NCBI GenBank assembly: GCA_036570425.1
Contig: DATCYF010000023.1
Span: forward strand, 62,001-126,000
Length of the DNA: 64,000 nucleotides
Direction of reading: 5' to 3'
Source of the DNA: Rhizorhapis sp036570425
GTDB lineage: Bacteria > Pseudomonadota > Alphaproteobacteria > Sphingomonadales > Sphingomonadaceae
How positions within the stretch are numbered: position 1 is the stretch's first letter; the number at the start of each line of letters is the position of its first letter. The notes below the pieces were generated by a model, which was given only the letters and a program-made list of their open reading frames with translations, was not told the origin of the DNA and searched no databases. Shown one piece after another: positions 26,130 through 35,244 of the stretch. The position numbers and the translations under genes are program-made.

Positions 26130-26860
26130 CGGACCAGGTCCATTTGCCGCCGCATCTCCCTGATCGACTCCTTCAGGCCGCAGAAGATCGCCTCACCAAT
26201 CAGGAAATGCCCGATATTGAGTTCGGCAAGCTGCGGAATGGCGGCGATGGGTCCGACATTGTCGAATGTGAGGCCATGGCCCGCATGCGGTTCTATGCCG
26301 TTTTTCGCCGCTAGCGCGGCGGCATCGGAAAGGCGACGCAACTCCGCGCTGCGTTCGGCTCCGTCCAGATGCGCGTAACGACCTGTATGAAATTCGACCA
26401 CTGGAGCTTTGAGCCGTATTGCGGCGTCGATTTGCGCTGGATCAGGCTCGATAAAGAGGCTCACGCGAATGCCGGCGGTTGACAGCGCGCTGACAATTGG
26501 GGCGAGCTGTTCGAATTGACCTGCCGCATCAAGCCCCCCCTCCGTTGTTTGCTCCAGGCGCTTTTCAGGCACGATGCACGCAGCATGCGGCCGATGCCGC
26601 ACCGCGATTTCCAGCATCTCCTGCGTCGCAGCCATCTCCAGATTAAGGGGAATGGCAAGGGCCGCCATCAGCGCCGAAATATCGTCGTCGCGAATATGCC
26701 GCCGATCCTCGCGAAGGTGCGCTGTGATGCCGTCCGCCCCGGCCGCTGCGGCTGTCAGGGCCGCCTTTACAGGGTCGGGATGATCGCCCCCGCGCGCGTT
26801 GCGAATAGTCGCCACATGGTCGATATTGACACCAAGACGAAGGGGGCGGGGATCGGCCAT
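26126..26860 (-). CDS. pdxJ: Pyridoxine 5'-phosphate synthase
   Basis: Condenses 1-deoxyxylulose 5-phosphate with aminoacetone phosphate in vitamin B6 synthesis. The LGVNIDHVATIRNARGG start and GADGITAHLREDRRHI motif identify it. 244 residues. It starts 4 bases after the pyrE stop, so the genes share a transcript. Confidence 0.96.
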   Translation of the reverse strand: MADPRPLRLGVNIDHVATIRNARGGDHPDPVKAALTAAAAGADGITAHLREDRRHIRDDDISALMAALAIPLNLEMAATQEMLEIAVRHRPHAACIVPEKRLEQTTEGGLDAAGQFEQLAPIVSALSTAGIRVSLFIEPDPAQIDAAIRLKAPVVEFHTGRYAHLDGAERSAELRRLSDAAALAAKNGIEPHAGHGLTFDNVGPIAAIPQLAELNIGHFLIGEAIFCGLKESIREMRRQMDLVR

Positions 26861-26864
26861 CGGC

Positions 26865-27446
26865 TTACACCTTTCGGCTACCTGGCTTCACCGGCTCAAT
26901 GGAAGCCAGTTCCGGCGGCAGGCTGTCCGGATCATAAGTCGGGAAATTCAGCGAAACGAGTGGAAAGAACGGCACGCCAAGCTCCGCTTCTCCCGCTGAG
27001 CGGTCGACCAGCGCCGCCTCGCCGATCACTATGCCGCCCGCCGCTGCGACCGCTTCCATGGCCTGACGGGAGGAAAGGCCAGTGGTTACGACATCCTCGA
27101 CCATCAGGACCTTTTGTCCTTCCTTCAATGTAAAGCCCCGCCGCAGCTCGAACACGCCTTCCGGCCGTTCCAGGAAAATTGCCTCTACGCCCAGCGCGCG
27201 GCCCATTTCATGGCCAATGATGACGCCCCCCATGGCGGGAGACACAACTATATCGATGTCGGACCGGATTTCACGGGGAATCTTCTGCGCCAGCGCCCGG
27301 GCGAGGCGGCCTGCGCGCTCAGGATCCATCAACACGCGGGCGCATTGCAGATAATTGGCGCTGCGCTTTCCCGAAGAGAGGATAAAATGGCCCTCCAGCA
27401 GCGCTTGTGCCGCTCGGAATTCAGCCAAAATCTCTTCATCATTCAT
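26865..27446 (-). CDS. pyrE: Orotate phosphoribosyltransferase
   Basis: Pyrimidine synthesis enzyme that joins orotate and PRPP. The PRPP-binding motif VLMVEDVVTTG is near residue 115. 193 residues. The ATG is preceded by AGGAGG with a rather long 12-base spacer. First gene of the leftward unit, with a strong promoter divergent from that of coxB. Confidence 0.95.
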   Translation of the reverse strand: MNDEEILAEFRAAQALLEGHFILSSGKRSANYLQCARVLMDPERAGRLARALAQKIPREIRSDIDIVVSPAMGGVIIGHEMGRALGVEAIFLERPEGVFELRRGFTLKEGQKVLMVEDVVTTGLSSRQAMEAVAAAGGIVIGEAALVDRSAGEAELGVPFFPLVSLNFPTYDPDSLPPELASIEPVKPGSRKV

Positions 27447-27476
27447 GTTATTGCCATTCCTCCTGTGACGGCTCGT

Positions 27477-27505
27477 CTGATAGGCGGCGGATGGCCCAAG
27501 TTCAA
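27477..27505 (-). promoter_or_regulatory. Candidate sigma-70 promoter of pyrE
   Basis: On the minus strand TTGAAC (27505-27500), a 17-base spacer and TATCAG (27482-27477). The distance to the pyrE ATG is 30 bases. Good match to the housekeeping consensus. Confidence 0.6.
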
Positions 27506-27532
27506 CACAAAGAAAATATGCCTTTTAGGTGC

Positions 27533-27561
27533 TTGAGGCCTGCGGCAACCCTGCCTATAAG
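27533..27561 (+). promoter_or_regulatory. Candidate sigma-70 promoter of the cytochrome oxidase operon
   Basis: TTGAGG (27533-27538), a 17-base spacer and TATAAG (27556-27561). It would give a leader of about 70 bases before the coxB start at 27640. It lies back to back with the pyrE promoter. Confidence 0.6.
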
Positions 27562-27639
27562 CCGCGGCAATAATGACAGGGCTGTGACCGGCTTTCAATG
27601 TTGGCGCAGTGGAGTATGCGGGGTAAGATCGAGACGCTT

Positions 27640-28602
27640 ATGAATATGGTGAAATCGCTATTTCTGGCTGGATTGCTGGCATTTGCGCCTGGTTCCGTCA
27701 GTGCACAGGATGTTGCGCCAGCGCCGCAGACGGCGACTGCCGCCCCGGCTGGAGCGGCAACGGACTCGGCTCCGGCTGCGGCGGCTTCAGTGCCGGCCCT
27801 GAAGCCCGTGGAAGGCATCGGCATGCCTCGTCCAGGTGAGGTCACTTTCCAGGAGCAGTTCACGGAAAATGGCGAATATGCGCGCTGGATGCATGATGGC
27901 GTCCTTATGCCTCTCATCACCCTGATTTCGATTCTCGTTCTCGTGCTTCTCCTCTGGGTGATCTTCCGTTATCGGCGGACGGCCAATCCCGAGCCTTCGA
28001 AGACGTCGCACAATACACTGATTGAAGTGATCTGGACTTTGGTTCCGGTGTTGATTCTGGTGGGTATCGCTATTCCCTCCATCGACCTGCTCGCGCGGCA
28101 ATATAAGCCCGCCCCTGGCGACGCGTTGACTGTCAAGGTTACAGGTTATCAATGGTATTGGGGTTACGAATATCCTGATAACGGCGTTTCGGAGATCGTA
28201 TCCAACATGCTGTCGGCTGAAGAGGCGAAAAAGCGTGGTGAGCCTGAACTGCTGGGCGTAGACAATCGCCTGGTGCTCCCCGTTGGCCGCCCCATCAAAA
28301 TTCTGCTGACGGGGGCCGACGTCATTCACAGCTTTTCCATTCCAGCTTTCTGGCTGAAAGAGGATGCGGTTCCGGGTCGCATCAACGAAAGGACTTTTAC
28401 CATAGAAAAGCCTGGCGTTTATTATGGTCAATGTTCGGAATTGTGCGGTGTGCGCCATGGCTTCATGCCTATCGCGGTTGAGGCTCTTCCTCCGGCCGAA
28501 TTCGACGCCTGGGTCGCTTCTCAGGGCGGCCATGCCAAGGGCGCCGAAGCTGTAGAAGCCGCAGCGCCTGCTGCTGTTGAACCCGCCGTAGCTGCCAACT
28601 AA
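27640..28602 (+). CDS. coxB: Cytochrome c oxidase subunit II
   Basis: Carries the CuA centre that takes electrons from cytochrome c. A signal peptide (MNMVKSLFLAGLLAFAPGS...) precedes an Ala/Pro-rich segment, two membrane helices (about 82-102 and 125-145 of the chosen start) and the periplasmic cupredoxin domain with the CuA loop GQCSELCGVRHGFMP. Starts at 27598, 27616 and 27646 are also in frame; 27640 leaves a clean signal peptide. No cytochrome c domain is fused at the C-terminus. Confidence 0.94.
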   Translation: MNMVKSLFLAGLLAFAPGSVSAQDVAPAPQTATAAPAGAATDSAPAAAASVPALKPVEGIGMPRPGEVTFQEQFTENGEYARWMHDGVLMPLITLISILVLVLLLWVIFRYRRTANPEPSKTSHNTLIEVIWTLVPVLILVGIAIPSIDLLARQYKPAPGDALTVKVTGYQWYWGYEYPDNGVSEIVSNMLSAEEAKKRGEPELLGVDNRLVLPVGRPIKILLTGADVIHSFSIPAFWLKEDAVPGRINERTFTIEKPGVYYGQCSELCGVRHGFMPIAVEALPPAEFDAWVASQGGHAKGAEAVEAAAPAAVEPAVAAN

Positions 28603-28615
28603 GGGTCGCGAGGAT

Positions 28616-30289
28616 ATGACTGACACCACTGCAACACACGCCGATTTTCAGGCGCATTCCGATCATCATCATGACGGTGATCACAAGCCGGCTTTCTTTG
28701 CCCGCTGGTTCATGTCGACGAACCATAAGGACATTGGCACGCTTTACCTTATCTTCGCCATCATAGCGGGGATTATAGGCGGCGTGATCTCGGGTATGAT
28801 GAGGGCTGAACTGGCCGAACCCGGCATCCAGTTCCTCCAGGCCTGGGCGCATATTTCCGATGGGCCTGACGCGACGCTGGATCAGGCTTATCACTTGTGG
28901 AACGTCCTGATCACGGCTCACGGCCTGATCATGATCTTCTTCGTTGTCATGCCGGCCATGATGGGTGGATTTGGTAACTGGTTCATTCCTATCATGATCG
29001 GTGCGCCCGATATGGCGTTTCCGCGCATGAACAACATCAGCTTCTGGCTGCTTGTCCCCGCTTTTCTTCTACTGCTTGGTTCGACGTTCGTGCCCGGTGG
29101 CACGGGTAACGGTGCAGGCACGGGCTGGACTATGTATGCGCCGCTGTCGACCAGCGGTAGTCAGGGGCCGGCCGTCGATCTGGCTATCCTGTCACTGCAT
29201 ATCGCTGGCGCAAGCTCCATCCTGGGTGCAATCAACTTCATCACGACTATCCTGAACATGCGTGCGCCTGGCATGACGCTCCACAAGATGCCGCTGTTCG
29301 CCTGGTCCGTGCTGGTGACGGCATTCCTGCTGCTGCTCGCGCTCCCGGTGCTGGCCGCTGGCATCACCATGCTGCTCACAGATCGCAATTTCGGCACCAC
29401 CTTCTATGATCCTGCTGGCGGTGGCGATCCGGTCCTTTATCAGCATCTGTTCTGGTTCTTCGGTCACCCCGAAGTTTACATCATGATCCTTCCGGGCTTT
29501 GGTATCGTAAGCCAGATCATCTCCACCTTCAGCCGCAAGCCTGTCTTCGGATATCTGGGCATGGCCTATGCCATGGTCGCGATTGGTGTAGTCGGCTTCG
29601 TCGTCTGGGCGCACCACATGTTCACCACGGGCCTGTCCGTGAACGTGAAGATGTACTTCACTGCGGCAACGATGGTTATTGCCGTGCCGACGGGGGTGAA
29701 GATATTCTCCTGGATCGCCACGATGTGGGGTGGTTCGCTATCATTCAAGACTCCGATGGTCTGGGCGATCGGTTTCATTTTCCTCTTCACGATCGGCGGC
29801 GTTACCGGCGTGGTATTGGCCAACGGTGGTGTCGACGACAATCTGCACGACACCTATTATGTGGTTGCCCACTTCCATTATGTGCTGTCGCTTGGCGCGG
29901 TCTTTGCGCTTTTTGCCGGCTTCTATTACTGGTTCCCGAAGATCAGCGGCAGGCAACTCAACGAGTTCCTGGGTCAGGTTCATTTCTGGGTCTTCTTCAT
30001 CGGCGTAAACGTTCTGTTCTTCCCGATGCACTTCCTGGGGATGAGCGGAATGCCCAGGCGTATCCCGGATTACACTGGTGCCTACGCGTATTGGAACCAG
30101 ATCGCCTCCCTTGGTTATGTTATCATGGCCGCAGGGCTGGTAATCTTCTTTATCAACCTCTTCTGGTCGCTGATGGCTGGCCGGAAGGCGGAAGCAAACC
30201 CGTGGGGTGAAGGTGCAACGACGCTGGAATGGACCTTGTCCAGCCCACCGCCTTTCCACCAGTTTGAGACGCTTCCAAAGATTGATTGA
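28616..30289 (+). CDS. coxA: Cytochrome c oxidase subunit I
   Basis: Catalytic heme-copper subunit with twelve membrane helices. Key motifs: the STNHKDIGTLY start, AHGLIMIFF (low-spin heme His), WFFGHPEVYIMILPGFG with the His-Tyr pair that binds CuB, the AHHMFT proton-channel region and HFHYVLS carrying the distal heme histidines. 557 residues. An aa3-type enzyme is indicated by the following heme A and Cu assembly genes. Its stop overlaps a possible ATG of ctaB. Confidence 0.97.
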   Translation: MTDTTATHADFQAHSDHHHDGDHKPAFFARWFMSTNHKDIGTLYLIFAIIAGIIGGVISGMMRAELAEPGIQFLQAWAHISDGPDATLDQAYHLWNVLITAHGLIMIFFVVMPAMMGGFGNWFIPIMIGAPDMAFPRMNNISFWLLVPAFLLLLGSTFVPGGTGNGAGTGWTMYAPLSTSGSQGPAVDLAILSLHIAGASSILGAINFITTILNMRAPGMTLHKMPLFAWSVLVTAFLLLLALPVLAAGITMLLTDRNFGTTFYDPAGGGDPVLYQHLFWFFGHPEVYIMILPGFGIVSQIISTFSRKPVFGYLGMAYAMVAIGVVGFVVWAHHMFTTGLSVNVKMYFTAATMVIAVPTGVKIFSWIATMWGGSLSFKTPMVWAIGFIFLFTIGGVTGVVLANGGVDDNLHDTYYVVAHFHYVLSLGAVFALFAGFYYWFPKISGRQLNEFLGQVHFWVFFIGVNVLFFPMHFLGMSGMPRRIPDYTGAYAYWNQIASLGYVIMAAGLVIFFINLFWSLMAGRKAEANPWGEGATTLEWTLSSPPPFHQFETLPKID

Positions 30290-30342
30290 TGACAAGGGTT
30301 GGTCGTTCCGATGGTGGAGCGGCCAACCACCGGGAAAGAGCT

Positions 30343-31260
30343 ATGGCAAGCAGGCCAATGATAGGCACAACGTCGTCCGCTATAACGGCGGACTGGCGCG
30401 ATTTTCTTGCGCTGACAAAGCCCCGTGTAATGACGCTGGTCGTCTTTACCGGACTGTGCGGTTTACTTGCCGCGCCTGTATCGATTCACCCCGTGTTGGC
30501 CTTTACGGCAATTCTGTGCATTGCTCTGGGTGCTGGTGCGGCAGGCGCTCTTAATCAATGGTATGAGGCCGATCTGGACGCGAAGATGAAGCGGACGGCG
30601 GGCCGTCCGTTGCCTGCAGGGCGCATGGACAGGCAATCGGCGCTGCATTTCGGCGTCGGGCTTTCCTTTTTCTCCGTGCTTTTGCTAGGTCTGGCGACCA
30701 ATTGGCTGGCGGCCGGCATATTGGCCGTCTCAATTCTTTTCTACGTGCTGGTCTATACGGTTTGGCTGAAACGCCGGACGCCCCAGAACATCGTTATCGG
30801 CGGTGCTGCTGGCGCTTTTCCTCCCTTGATCGGCTGGGTAGCCGCGACGGGCCACATAGCGCCGCTCCCACTTGCGCTCTTCGCGCTTATCTTTTTCTGG
30901 ACACCGCCGCATTTCTGGGCGCTCGCTCTTTTCGTCAAGACGGACTATGCGAATGCCGGGGTGCCTATGCTGCCGGTGGTATCCGGTGAGGTGACGACCC
31001 GTCGGCAGATTTTCGCCTATACTGCGATTATGGCCGTGGCCGCCATGGTCCCGGTGCTCCTGCGACTGACCGGCTTACTCTACGGCGTATCGGCACTCCT
31101 ATTGACGGCAGTCTTCGCGGTCCTGGCATTCCAGGTTTCCGTTCGGCGGGAAAGCGACGCGACGAAGATGAAGCCTGAACGGCGGCTTTTTGCTTATTCC
31201 ATTCTTTATCTCTTCCTTCTTTTCGGCGCGTTAGTGGCCGACCGCTGGGTGTTAGCATGA
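30343..31260 (+). CDS. ctaB: Protoheme IX farnesyltransferase (heme O synthase)
   Basis: UbiA-type integral membrane prenyltransferase making heme O, the precursor of heme A for the oxidase. The prenyl-diphosphate site is the Asn/Asp-rich NQWYEADLDAKMKRT, followed by a second loop near YTVWLKRRTPQN. ATG 30343 has a GAAAGAG site and gives 305 residues, typical of CtaB. ATG 30289 overlaps the coxA stop (TGATG) and would add 18 residues without family support. About nine membrane helices. Confidence 0.95.
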   Translation: MASRPMIGTTSSAITADWRDFLALTKPRVMTLVVFTGLCGLLAAPVSIHPVLAFTAILCIALGAGAAGALNQWYEADLDAKMKRTAGRPLPAGRMDRQSALHFGVGLSFFSVLLLGLATNWLAAGILAVSILFYVLVYTVWLKRRTPQNIVIGGAAGAFPPLIGWVAATGHIAPLPLALFALIFFWTPPHFWALALFVKTDYANAGVPMLPVVSGEVTTRRQIFAYTAIMAVAAMVPVLLRLTGLLYGVSALLLTAVFAVLAFQVSVRRESDATKMKPERRLFAYSILYLFLLFGALVADRWVLA

Positions 31261-31385
31261 ACGAGGAAGAACAAGACCAGATTAGAGCGCGCCAACAGTC
31301 GCGATCACGCGTTACCGGATTGTTGCTGGTGGCGTTGGCCATTCTTTTCTTCCTTATCGCTCTGGCAAAGATTGGGGGCCTCTGA
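31257..31385 (+). CDS. CoxF-like small membrane protein of the oxidase operon
   Basis: A 42-residue reading frame, ATGA-overlapping with ctaB and TGATG-overlapping with ctaG. It begins MNEEEQDQIRARQQ, a charged helix, and continues with one membrane segment (about residues 20-37). A gene of this size between ctaB and ctaG is usual in alphaproteobacterial aa3 operons (CoxF), where it is thought to assist assembly. Tight coupling on both sides makes it very likely real despite its size. Confidence 0.8.
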   Translation: MNEEEQDQIRARQQSRSRVTGLLLVALAILFFLIALAKIGGL

Positions 31386-31939
31386 TGACGACGTTGGTGC
31401 AGAAAAAACGAACCAGCGCTATCGTCATGGCTTTGGTGGCGGCCGGAATGCTTGCGCTCGGCTTCGCGGCGGTTCCGCTTTATCGGATGTTTTGCCAGGT
31501 AACGGGGTTTAACGGCACGACGCAGCGGGCCGTTCCCGGAAGCAGCGTGCAGGTGGCCGCCGGCCACACGATGTCGATCCGTTTCGATTCCAATGTCACG
31601 CCGGGGATGCCATGGAAATTCTATCCTGAACATCCGACGGACAAGGTCACCGTGGGCGCACGGGATATGGCGATCTTCATCGCCAAGAATATGTCCGACA
31701 AACCTGTGACCGGAACCGCCACCTTCAATGTGACGCCAACGCAGGCAGGATCCTTTTTCACCAAGATACAGTGCTTCTGTTTTACGCAACAGACGCTGCA
31801 GCCGGGTCAGGAAGTTCGCATGCCCGTCCTGTTCTATGTCGATCCAAAGATTTTGGATGATCCTGATAACAAGGACACGCAGGAAATTACGTTGAGCTAC
31901 ACCTTCTATCCTGTGGACCAGGACGGAAGCGCGAGCTAA
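31385..31939 (+). CDS. ctaG: Cytochrome c oxidase assembly protein CtaG (Cox11)
   Basis: Delivers copper to the CuB site of subunit I. One N-terminal membrane anchor (about 15-35) with YRMFCQVTGFNGT just after it, and a periplasmic beta domain bearing the copper-binding CFCFTQQ motif. 184 residues, usual for the family. Coupled to the CoxF-like frame by TGATG. Confidence 0.95.
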   Translation: MTTLVQKKRTSAIVMALVAAGMLALGFAAVPLYRMFCQVTGFNGTTQRAVPGSSVQVAAGHTMSIRFDSNVTPGMPWKFYPEHPTDKVTVGARDMAIFIAKNMSDKPVTGTATFNVTPTQAGSFFTKIQCFCFTQQTLQPGQEVRMPVLFYVDPKILDDPDNKDTQEITLSYTFYPVDQDGSAS

Positions 31940-31974
31940 GAACCAATCAAAGTTAAACGACAGGGAATAAGGAA

Positions 31975-32796
31975 ATGGCTGGAGCCAAGACGCACGACTA
32001 TCATATTCTACCGCCAAGCATATGGCCGTTCATCGGTTCCATGTCGGCGCTTGTTATGGCCGTGGGCGGCGTCATGTGGTTGCATGAATATGCGGGCGGC
32101 GGCTATGTCTTCCTGGCGGGCGTCGCGGGCATCCTGTTCACCATGTTCAGCTGGTGGTCCGATGTAATTCGGGAGGCTCACGCGGGTGATCATACGCCGG
32201 TGGTTCAATTGCACCTGCGTTATGGGATGATCCTGTTCATTGCTTCTGAAGTGATGTTCTTTGTCGGTTGGTTCTGGGCCTTTTTTGACTTCTCCCTATT
32301 TCCATCCATGGTGGACGTGATCGGCGGCCAGTTCCCACCCAAGGGTTTGGAAGTGATGGACGCCTTCGAGCTCCCCCTTCTCAATACGCTCATCCTGCTC
32401 TGCTCGGGAACGACGGTAACATGGGCGCATCATTCGCTGATTCATGGGGATCGCGACGGGTTGAAGAAAGGCCTGTGGTGCACCGTTCTGCTTGGCATCG
32501 TGTTCTCGATGATCCAGGCCTATGAATATGCGCATGCACCGTTCGATTTTGGCGGCACAACCTACAGCTCGGCCTTTTACATGGCGACAGGCTTTCACGG
32601 CTTCCACGTATTGATCGGCACCATTTTCCTGATCGTCAATCTGATCCGCGCGCATCAGGGAGACTTTACACCGCGTCAGCACTTCGGTTTTGAAGCTGCT
32701 GCCTGGTACTGGCACTTTGTCGACGTTGTCTGGCTGTTCCTGTTCCTGGTCATTTATGTGTGGGGTGGCTGGGGCGCGCCGGTTCACGCCGGATGA
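31975..32796 (+). CDS. coxC: Cytochrome c oxidase subunit III
   Basis: Seven-helix core subunit without redox centres. Recognised by the HDYHILPPSIWPF start, the EVMFFVGWFWAFF helix and the FHGFHVLIGT motif. 273 residues. Ends with ATGA overlap into the DUF983 gene. Confidence 0.96.
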   Translation: MAGAKTHDYHILPPSIWPFIGSMSALVMAVGGVMWLHEYAGGGYVFLAGVAGILFTMFSWWSDVIREAHAGDHTPVVQLHLRYGMILFIASEVMFFVGWFWAFFDFSLFPSMVDVIGGQFPPKGLEVMDAFELPLLNTLILLCSGTTVTWAHHSLIHGDRDGLKKGLWCTVLLGIVFSMIQAYEYAHAPFDFGGTTYSSAFYMATGFHGFHVLIGTIFLIVNLIRAHQGDFTPRQHFGFEAAAWYWHFVDVVWLFLFLVIYVWGGWGAPVHAG

Positions 32797-33194
32797 ATGG
32801 AGGGGAAGGCCCTTCGCCCGTGATGCGATCGGCCTTTCTCGGCCTTTGTCCACAATGTGGAGCACAGACCATTTTTGGCACGCATATAGTCCGGTTCGAA
32901 CCGCGATGTCGCGGTTGCGGGCTGGACTATAGCCAATTCAATGTTGGTGACGGACCGGCGGCTTTCCTGATCCTGATCGTCGGCGCCATCATCACTGCAC
33001 TGGCGCTGGTCGTCGAAGTGTCTTTTCATCCACCGTTCTGGGCGCACATGCTGCTCTGGATCCCGCTAACCACTGTGGCGGTGGTAGGGACGCTTCGCGC
33101 CGCCAAGGCAGCGTTATTGATCCTGGAATATCGTCACAAGGCACGCGAGGGCCGTTCGCAATCGCCCCAAGCCAAGCAGGCGAGGGATCTGTAG
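32793..33194 (+). CDS. DUF983 domain protein
   Basis: A 133-residue protein with two CxxC knuckles near the N-terminus (CPQC and CRGC), likely a zinc or rubredoxin-like site, and two membrane helices (about 58-78 and 84-104). It is a constant companion of alphaproteobacterial oxidase operons, between coxC and SURF1, and its biochemical role is unknown. ATG 32793 overlaps the coxC stop; ATG 32823 is an alternative. Confidence 0.88.
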   Translation: MNGGEGPSPVMRSAFLGLCPQCGAQTIFGTHIVRFEPRCRGCGLDYSQFNVGDGPAAFLILIVGAIITALALVVEVSFHPPFWAHMLLWIPLTTVAVVGTLRAAKAALLILEYRHKAREGRSQSPQAKQARDL

Positions 33195-33199
33195 GCCTG

Positions 33200-33775
33200 A
33201 TGCGCCGGTTCCCGCTCATTGCAACGTTGATCGTGGCCCTTGCCGTGGCCGCCATGATTGGTCTCGGTGTCTGGCAGTTGCAACGGATGACGTGGAAGGA
33301 CGGCCTTCTCAATAGCTATGCTTCGGCCCAGGGACTGCCTTCCATTGATTGGCCCGTATCCCCTGATCCACAGCATCCGCCTCTTTTTCGCCGCGCCTCT
33401 GCCGATTGCGCGCGGGTCGTGGACTGGCGTAGCGGTAGTGGCCGTAATCGGGCCGGCGAGCCCGGTTGGGTGCACATCGCGGAGTGCCGCACGCCTGCCG
33501 GAGCGGATATGCAGGTTGTGGTGGGCTGGTCGCAGCGTCCGGACCCGGTGACTTGGCAGGGAGGCCGCGTCAGCGGTATCATTGCCCCCGACAGTCAGCA
33601 CATCATTCGTCTTGTATCTGACCGTGCTGCGGCGGGGCTGGAGCCTGCCCAGCCGCCGAGCCTCGATGATGTTCCCAACAACCACTTCGCTTATGCGATT
33701 CAATGGTTTCTGTTTGCGGGAGTCGCGGTTGCGATTTACATTCTTGCGCTGCGGGGAAGAAGTCGATCAGCGTGA
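33200..33775 (+). CDS. SURF1-family cytochrome oxidase assembly protein
   Basis: A 191-residue protein with an N-terminal helix (about 6-24), the GVWQLQR motif, a periplasmic domain and a C-terminal helix starting NHFAYAIQWFLFA. SURF1 proteins take part in heme A insertion into subunit I. It is shorter than most SURF1 proteins (about 230-250), the loss being in the central domain. Follows DUF983 by 5 bases. Confidence 0.92.
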   Translation: MRRFPLIATLIVALAVAAMIGLGVWQLQRMTWKDGLLNSYASAQGLPSIDWPVSPDPQHPPLFRRASADCARVVDWRSGSGRNRAGEPGWVHIAECRTPAGADMQVVVGWSQRPDPVTWQGGRVSGIIAPDSQHIIRLVSDRAAAGLEPAQPPSLDDVPNNHFAYAIQWFLFAGVAVAIYILALRGRSRSA

Positions 33776-33827
33776 ATTCCGCTTAAACGCTTGCCGCTTT
33801 TGACAGAGCCCGCTAACGCAGCGCGTC

Positions 33828-35228
33828 ATGCATTACATCAGCACCAGGGGCGGCGCGGCGGCGCTGGATTTTCAAGGCGCAACGCTGACGGGGTTGGCGT
33901 CTGACGGCGGATTGTACCTGCCAGAGAGCTGGCCCACCTTTTCGCGGGAGGACATCGCTGCGCTGGCAGGCCTTAGCTATGTCGAGACGGCCGTCCGCGT
34001 CATGTTGCCTTTTGTTGGCGACTCGCTTGACGAAGAGGAGCTGCGCGACCTCTGCAAACAGGCTTATGGCAGTTTCAGTCACCAGGGCGTAACGCCCCTT
34101 GTTCAGCTCGATCATCGGCATTGGCTGCTTGAATTATTTCACGGCCCGACTCTGGCGTTCAAGGACGTTGCGTTACAGCTTCTAGGCCTGCTGTTCGAGA
34201 AGTTCCTCAGCAAGAGCAATCGGCACCTGACCATAGTAGGCGCGACATCCGGGGATACCGGATCGGCCGCCATCGACGCCGTGGCGGGTCGTGAGAAGAT
34301 TGATATCTTCATGCTTCATCCTGATGGACGCGTATCTGACGTGCAGCGGCGCCAAATGACCACCGTGCGCGCGCACAACGTCCATAATATTGCTATCGAC
34401 GGCAGCTTCGATGATGCTCAGGCTCTCGTGAAGCGGATGTTCAACGACAGCGATTTCGCGGGGCGCTTCAGCCTGTCCGCCGTCAATTCGATCAACTGGG
34501 CCCGCTTGATGGCGCAGGTGGTGTATTATTTCTATGCCGCTGTTCGTCTGGGTGGGCCTGACCGATCAGTGGCGTTCGCCGTGCCCACGGGCAATTTTGG
34601 CGACGTGTTTGCGGGCTATGTTGCGGCCAAAATGGGCTTGCCGATCGCGCGTCTGATCGTGGCGACGAATGTGAATGATATTCTGCACCGCGCCTTGTCG
34701 CAGGGCGATTACAGTCAGGGGCAGGTGACGCCGACTGCAACGCCCAGCATGGATATCCAGGTCAGCAGCAATTTCGAACGGCTTCTCTTTGATCTGGCGG
34801 GTCAGGACGGAACAGCGCTGGCGGAGCAGATGAAGGGTTTCGAAGCCAATCGCGCGATGCGCCTCACCAACGCGCAGCGCGCAGGCGCGGTAAAGCTTTT
34901 TTCCAGCGCGCGAATTGACGGGGATGACATGTCGATCGCAATGCGATGGGCCAATGATGCCGCGGGCCAGCTTATTGATCCGCACACTGCGGTCGGACTT
35001 GCCGCCGCTCGCCTCAGCGACGTCGATCCGGCGATCCCGATGGTGACGCTCGCCACTGCACATCCTGCCAAGTTCCCTGATGCCGTCGAGCGCGCTACAG
35101 GCCTCCGGCCGCAACTTCCCGCCCGTATCAGCAACCTCTTCGAGCGGGACGAAAGCTATGACAGGCTTCCCGCCACATTTGACGCCGTGAGCGCGTATAT
35201 CGCCGAAAGGGCGACGCCCAAGGGGTGA
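33828..35228 (+). CDS. thrC: Threonine synthase
   Basis: PLP enzyme making threonine from O-phosphohomoserine. PLP lysine K112 lies in GPTLAFKDVA; the VGATSGDTGSAA phosphate-binding loop is present. 466 residues matches the long type of proteobacteria. Placed after the SURF1 gene, a common position in this bacterial group with no known functional link. Confidence 0.96.
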   Translation: MHYISTRGGAAALDFQGATLTGLASDGGLYLPESWPTFSREDIAALAGLSYVETAVRVMLPFVGDSLDEEELRDLCKQAYGSFSHQGVTPLVQLDHRHWLLELFHGPTLAFKDVALQLLGLLFEKFLSKSNRHLTIVGATSGDTGSAAIDAVAGREKIDIFMLHPDGRVSDVQRRQMTTVRAHNVHNIAIDGSFDDAQALVKRMFNDSDFAGRFSLSAVNSINWARLMAQVVYYFYAAVRLGGPDRSVAFAVPTGNFGDVFAGYVAAKMGLPIARLIVATNVNDILHRALSQGDYSQGQVTPTATPSMDIQVSSNFERLLFDLAGQDGTALAEQMKGFEANRAMRLTNAQRAGAVKLFSSARIDGDDMSIAMRWANDAAGQLIDPHTAVGLAAARLSDVDPAIPMVTLATAHPAKFPDAVERATGLRPQLPARISNLFERDESYDRLPATFDAVSAYIAERATPKG

Positions 35229-35244
35229 CAGGGGGAGCGGGCAG

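Noticed and set aside
25533..26378. Open frame of 281 codons on the plus strand across lepB, acpS and pdxJ
   Set aside because: Crosses three clear genes of the opposite strand.
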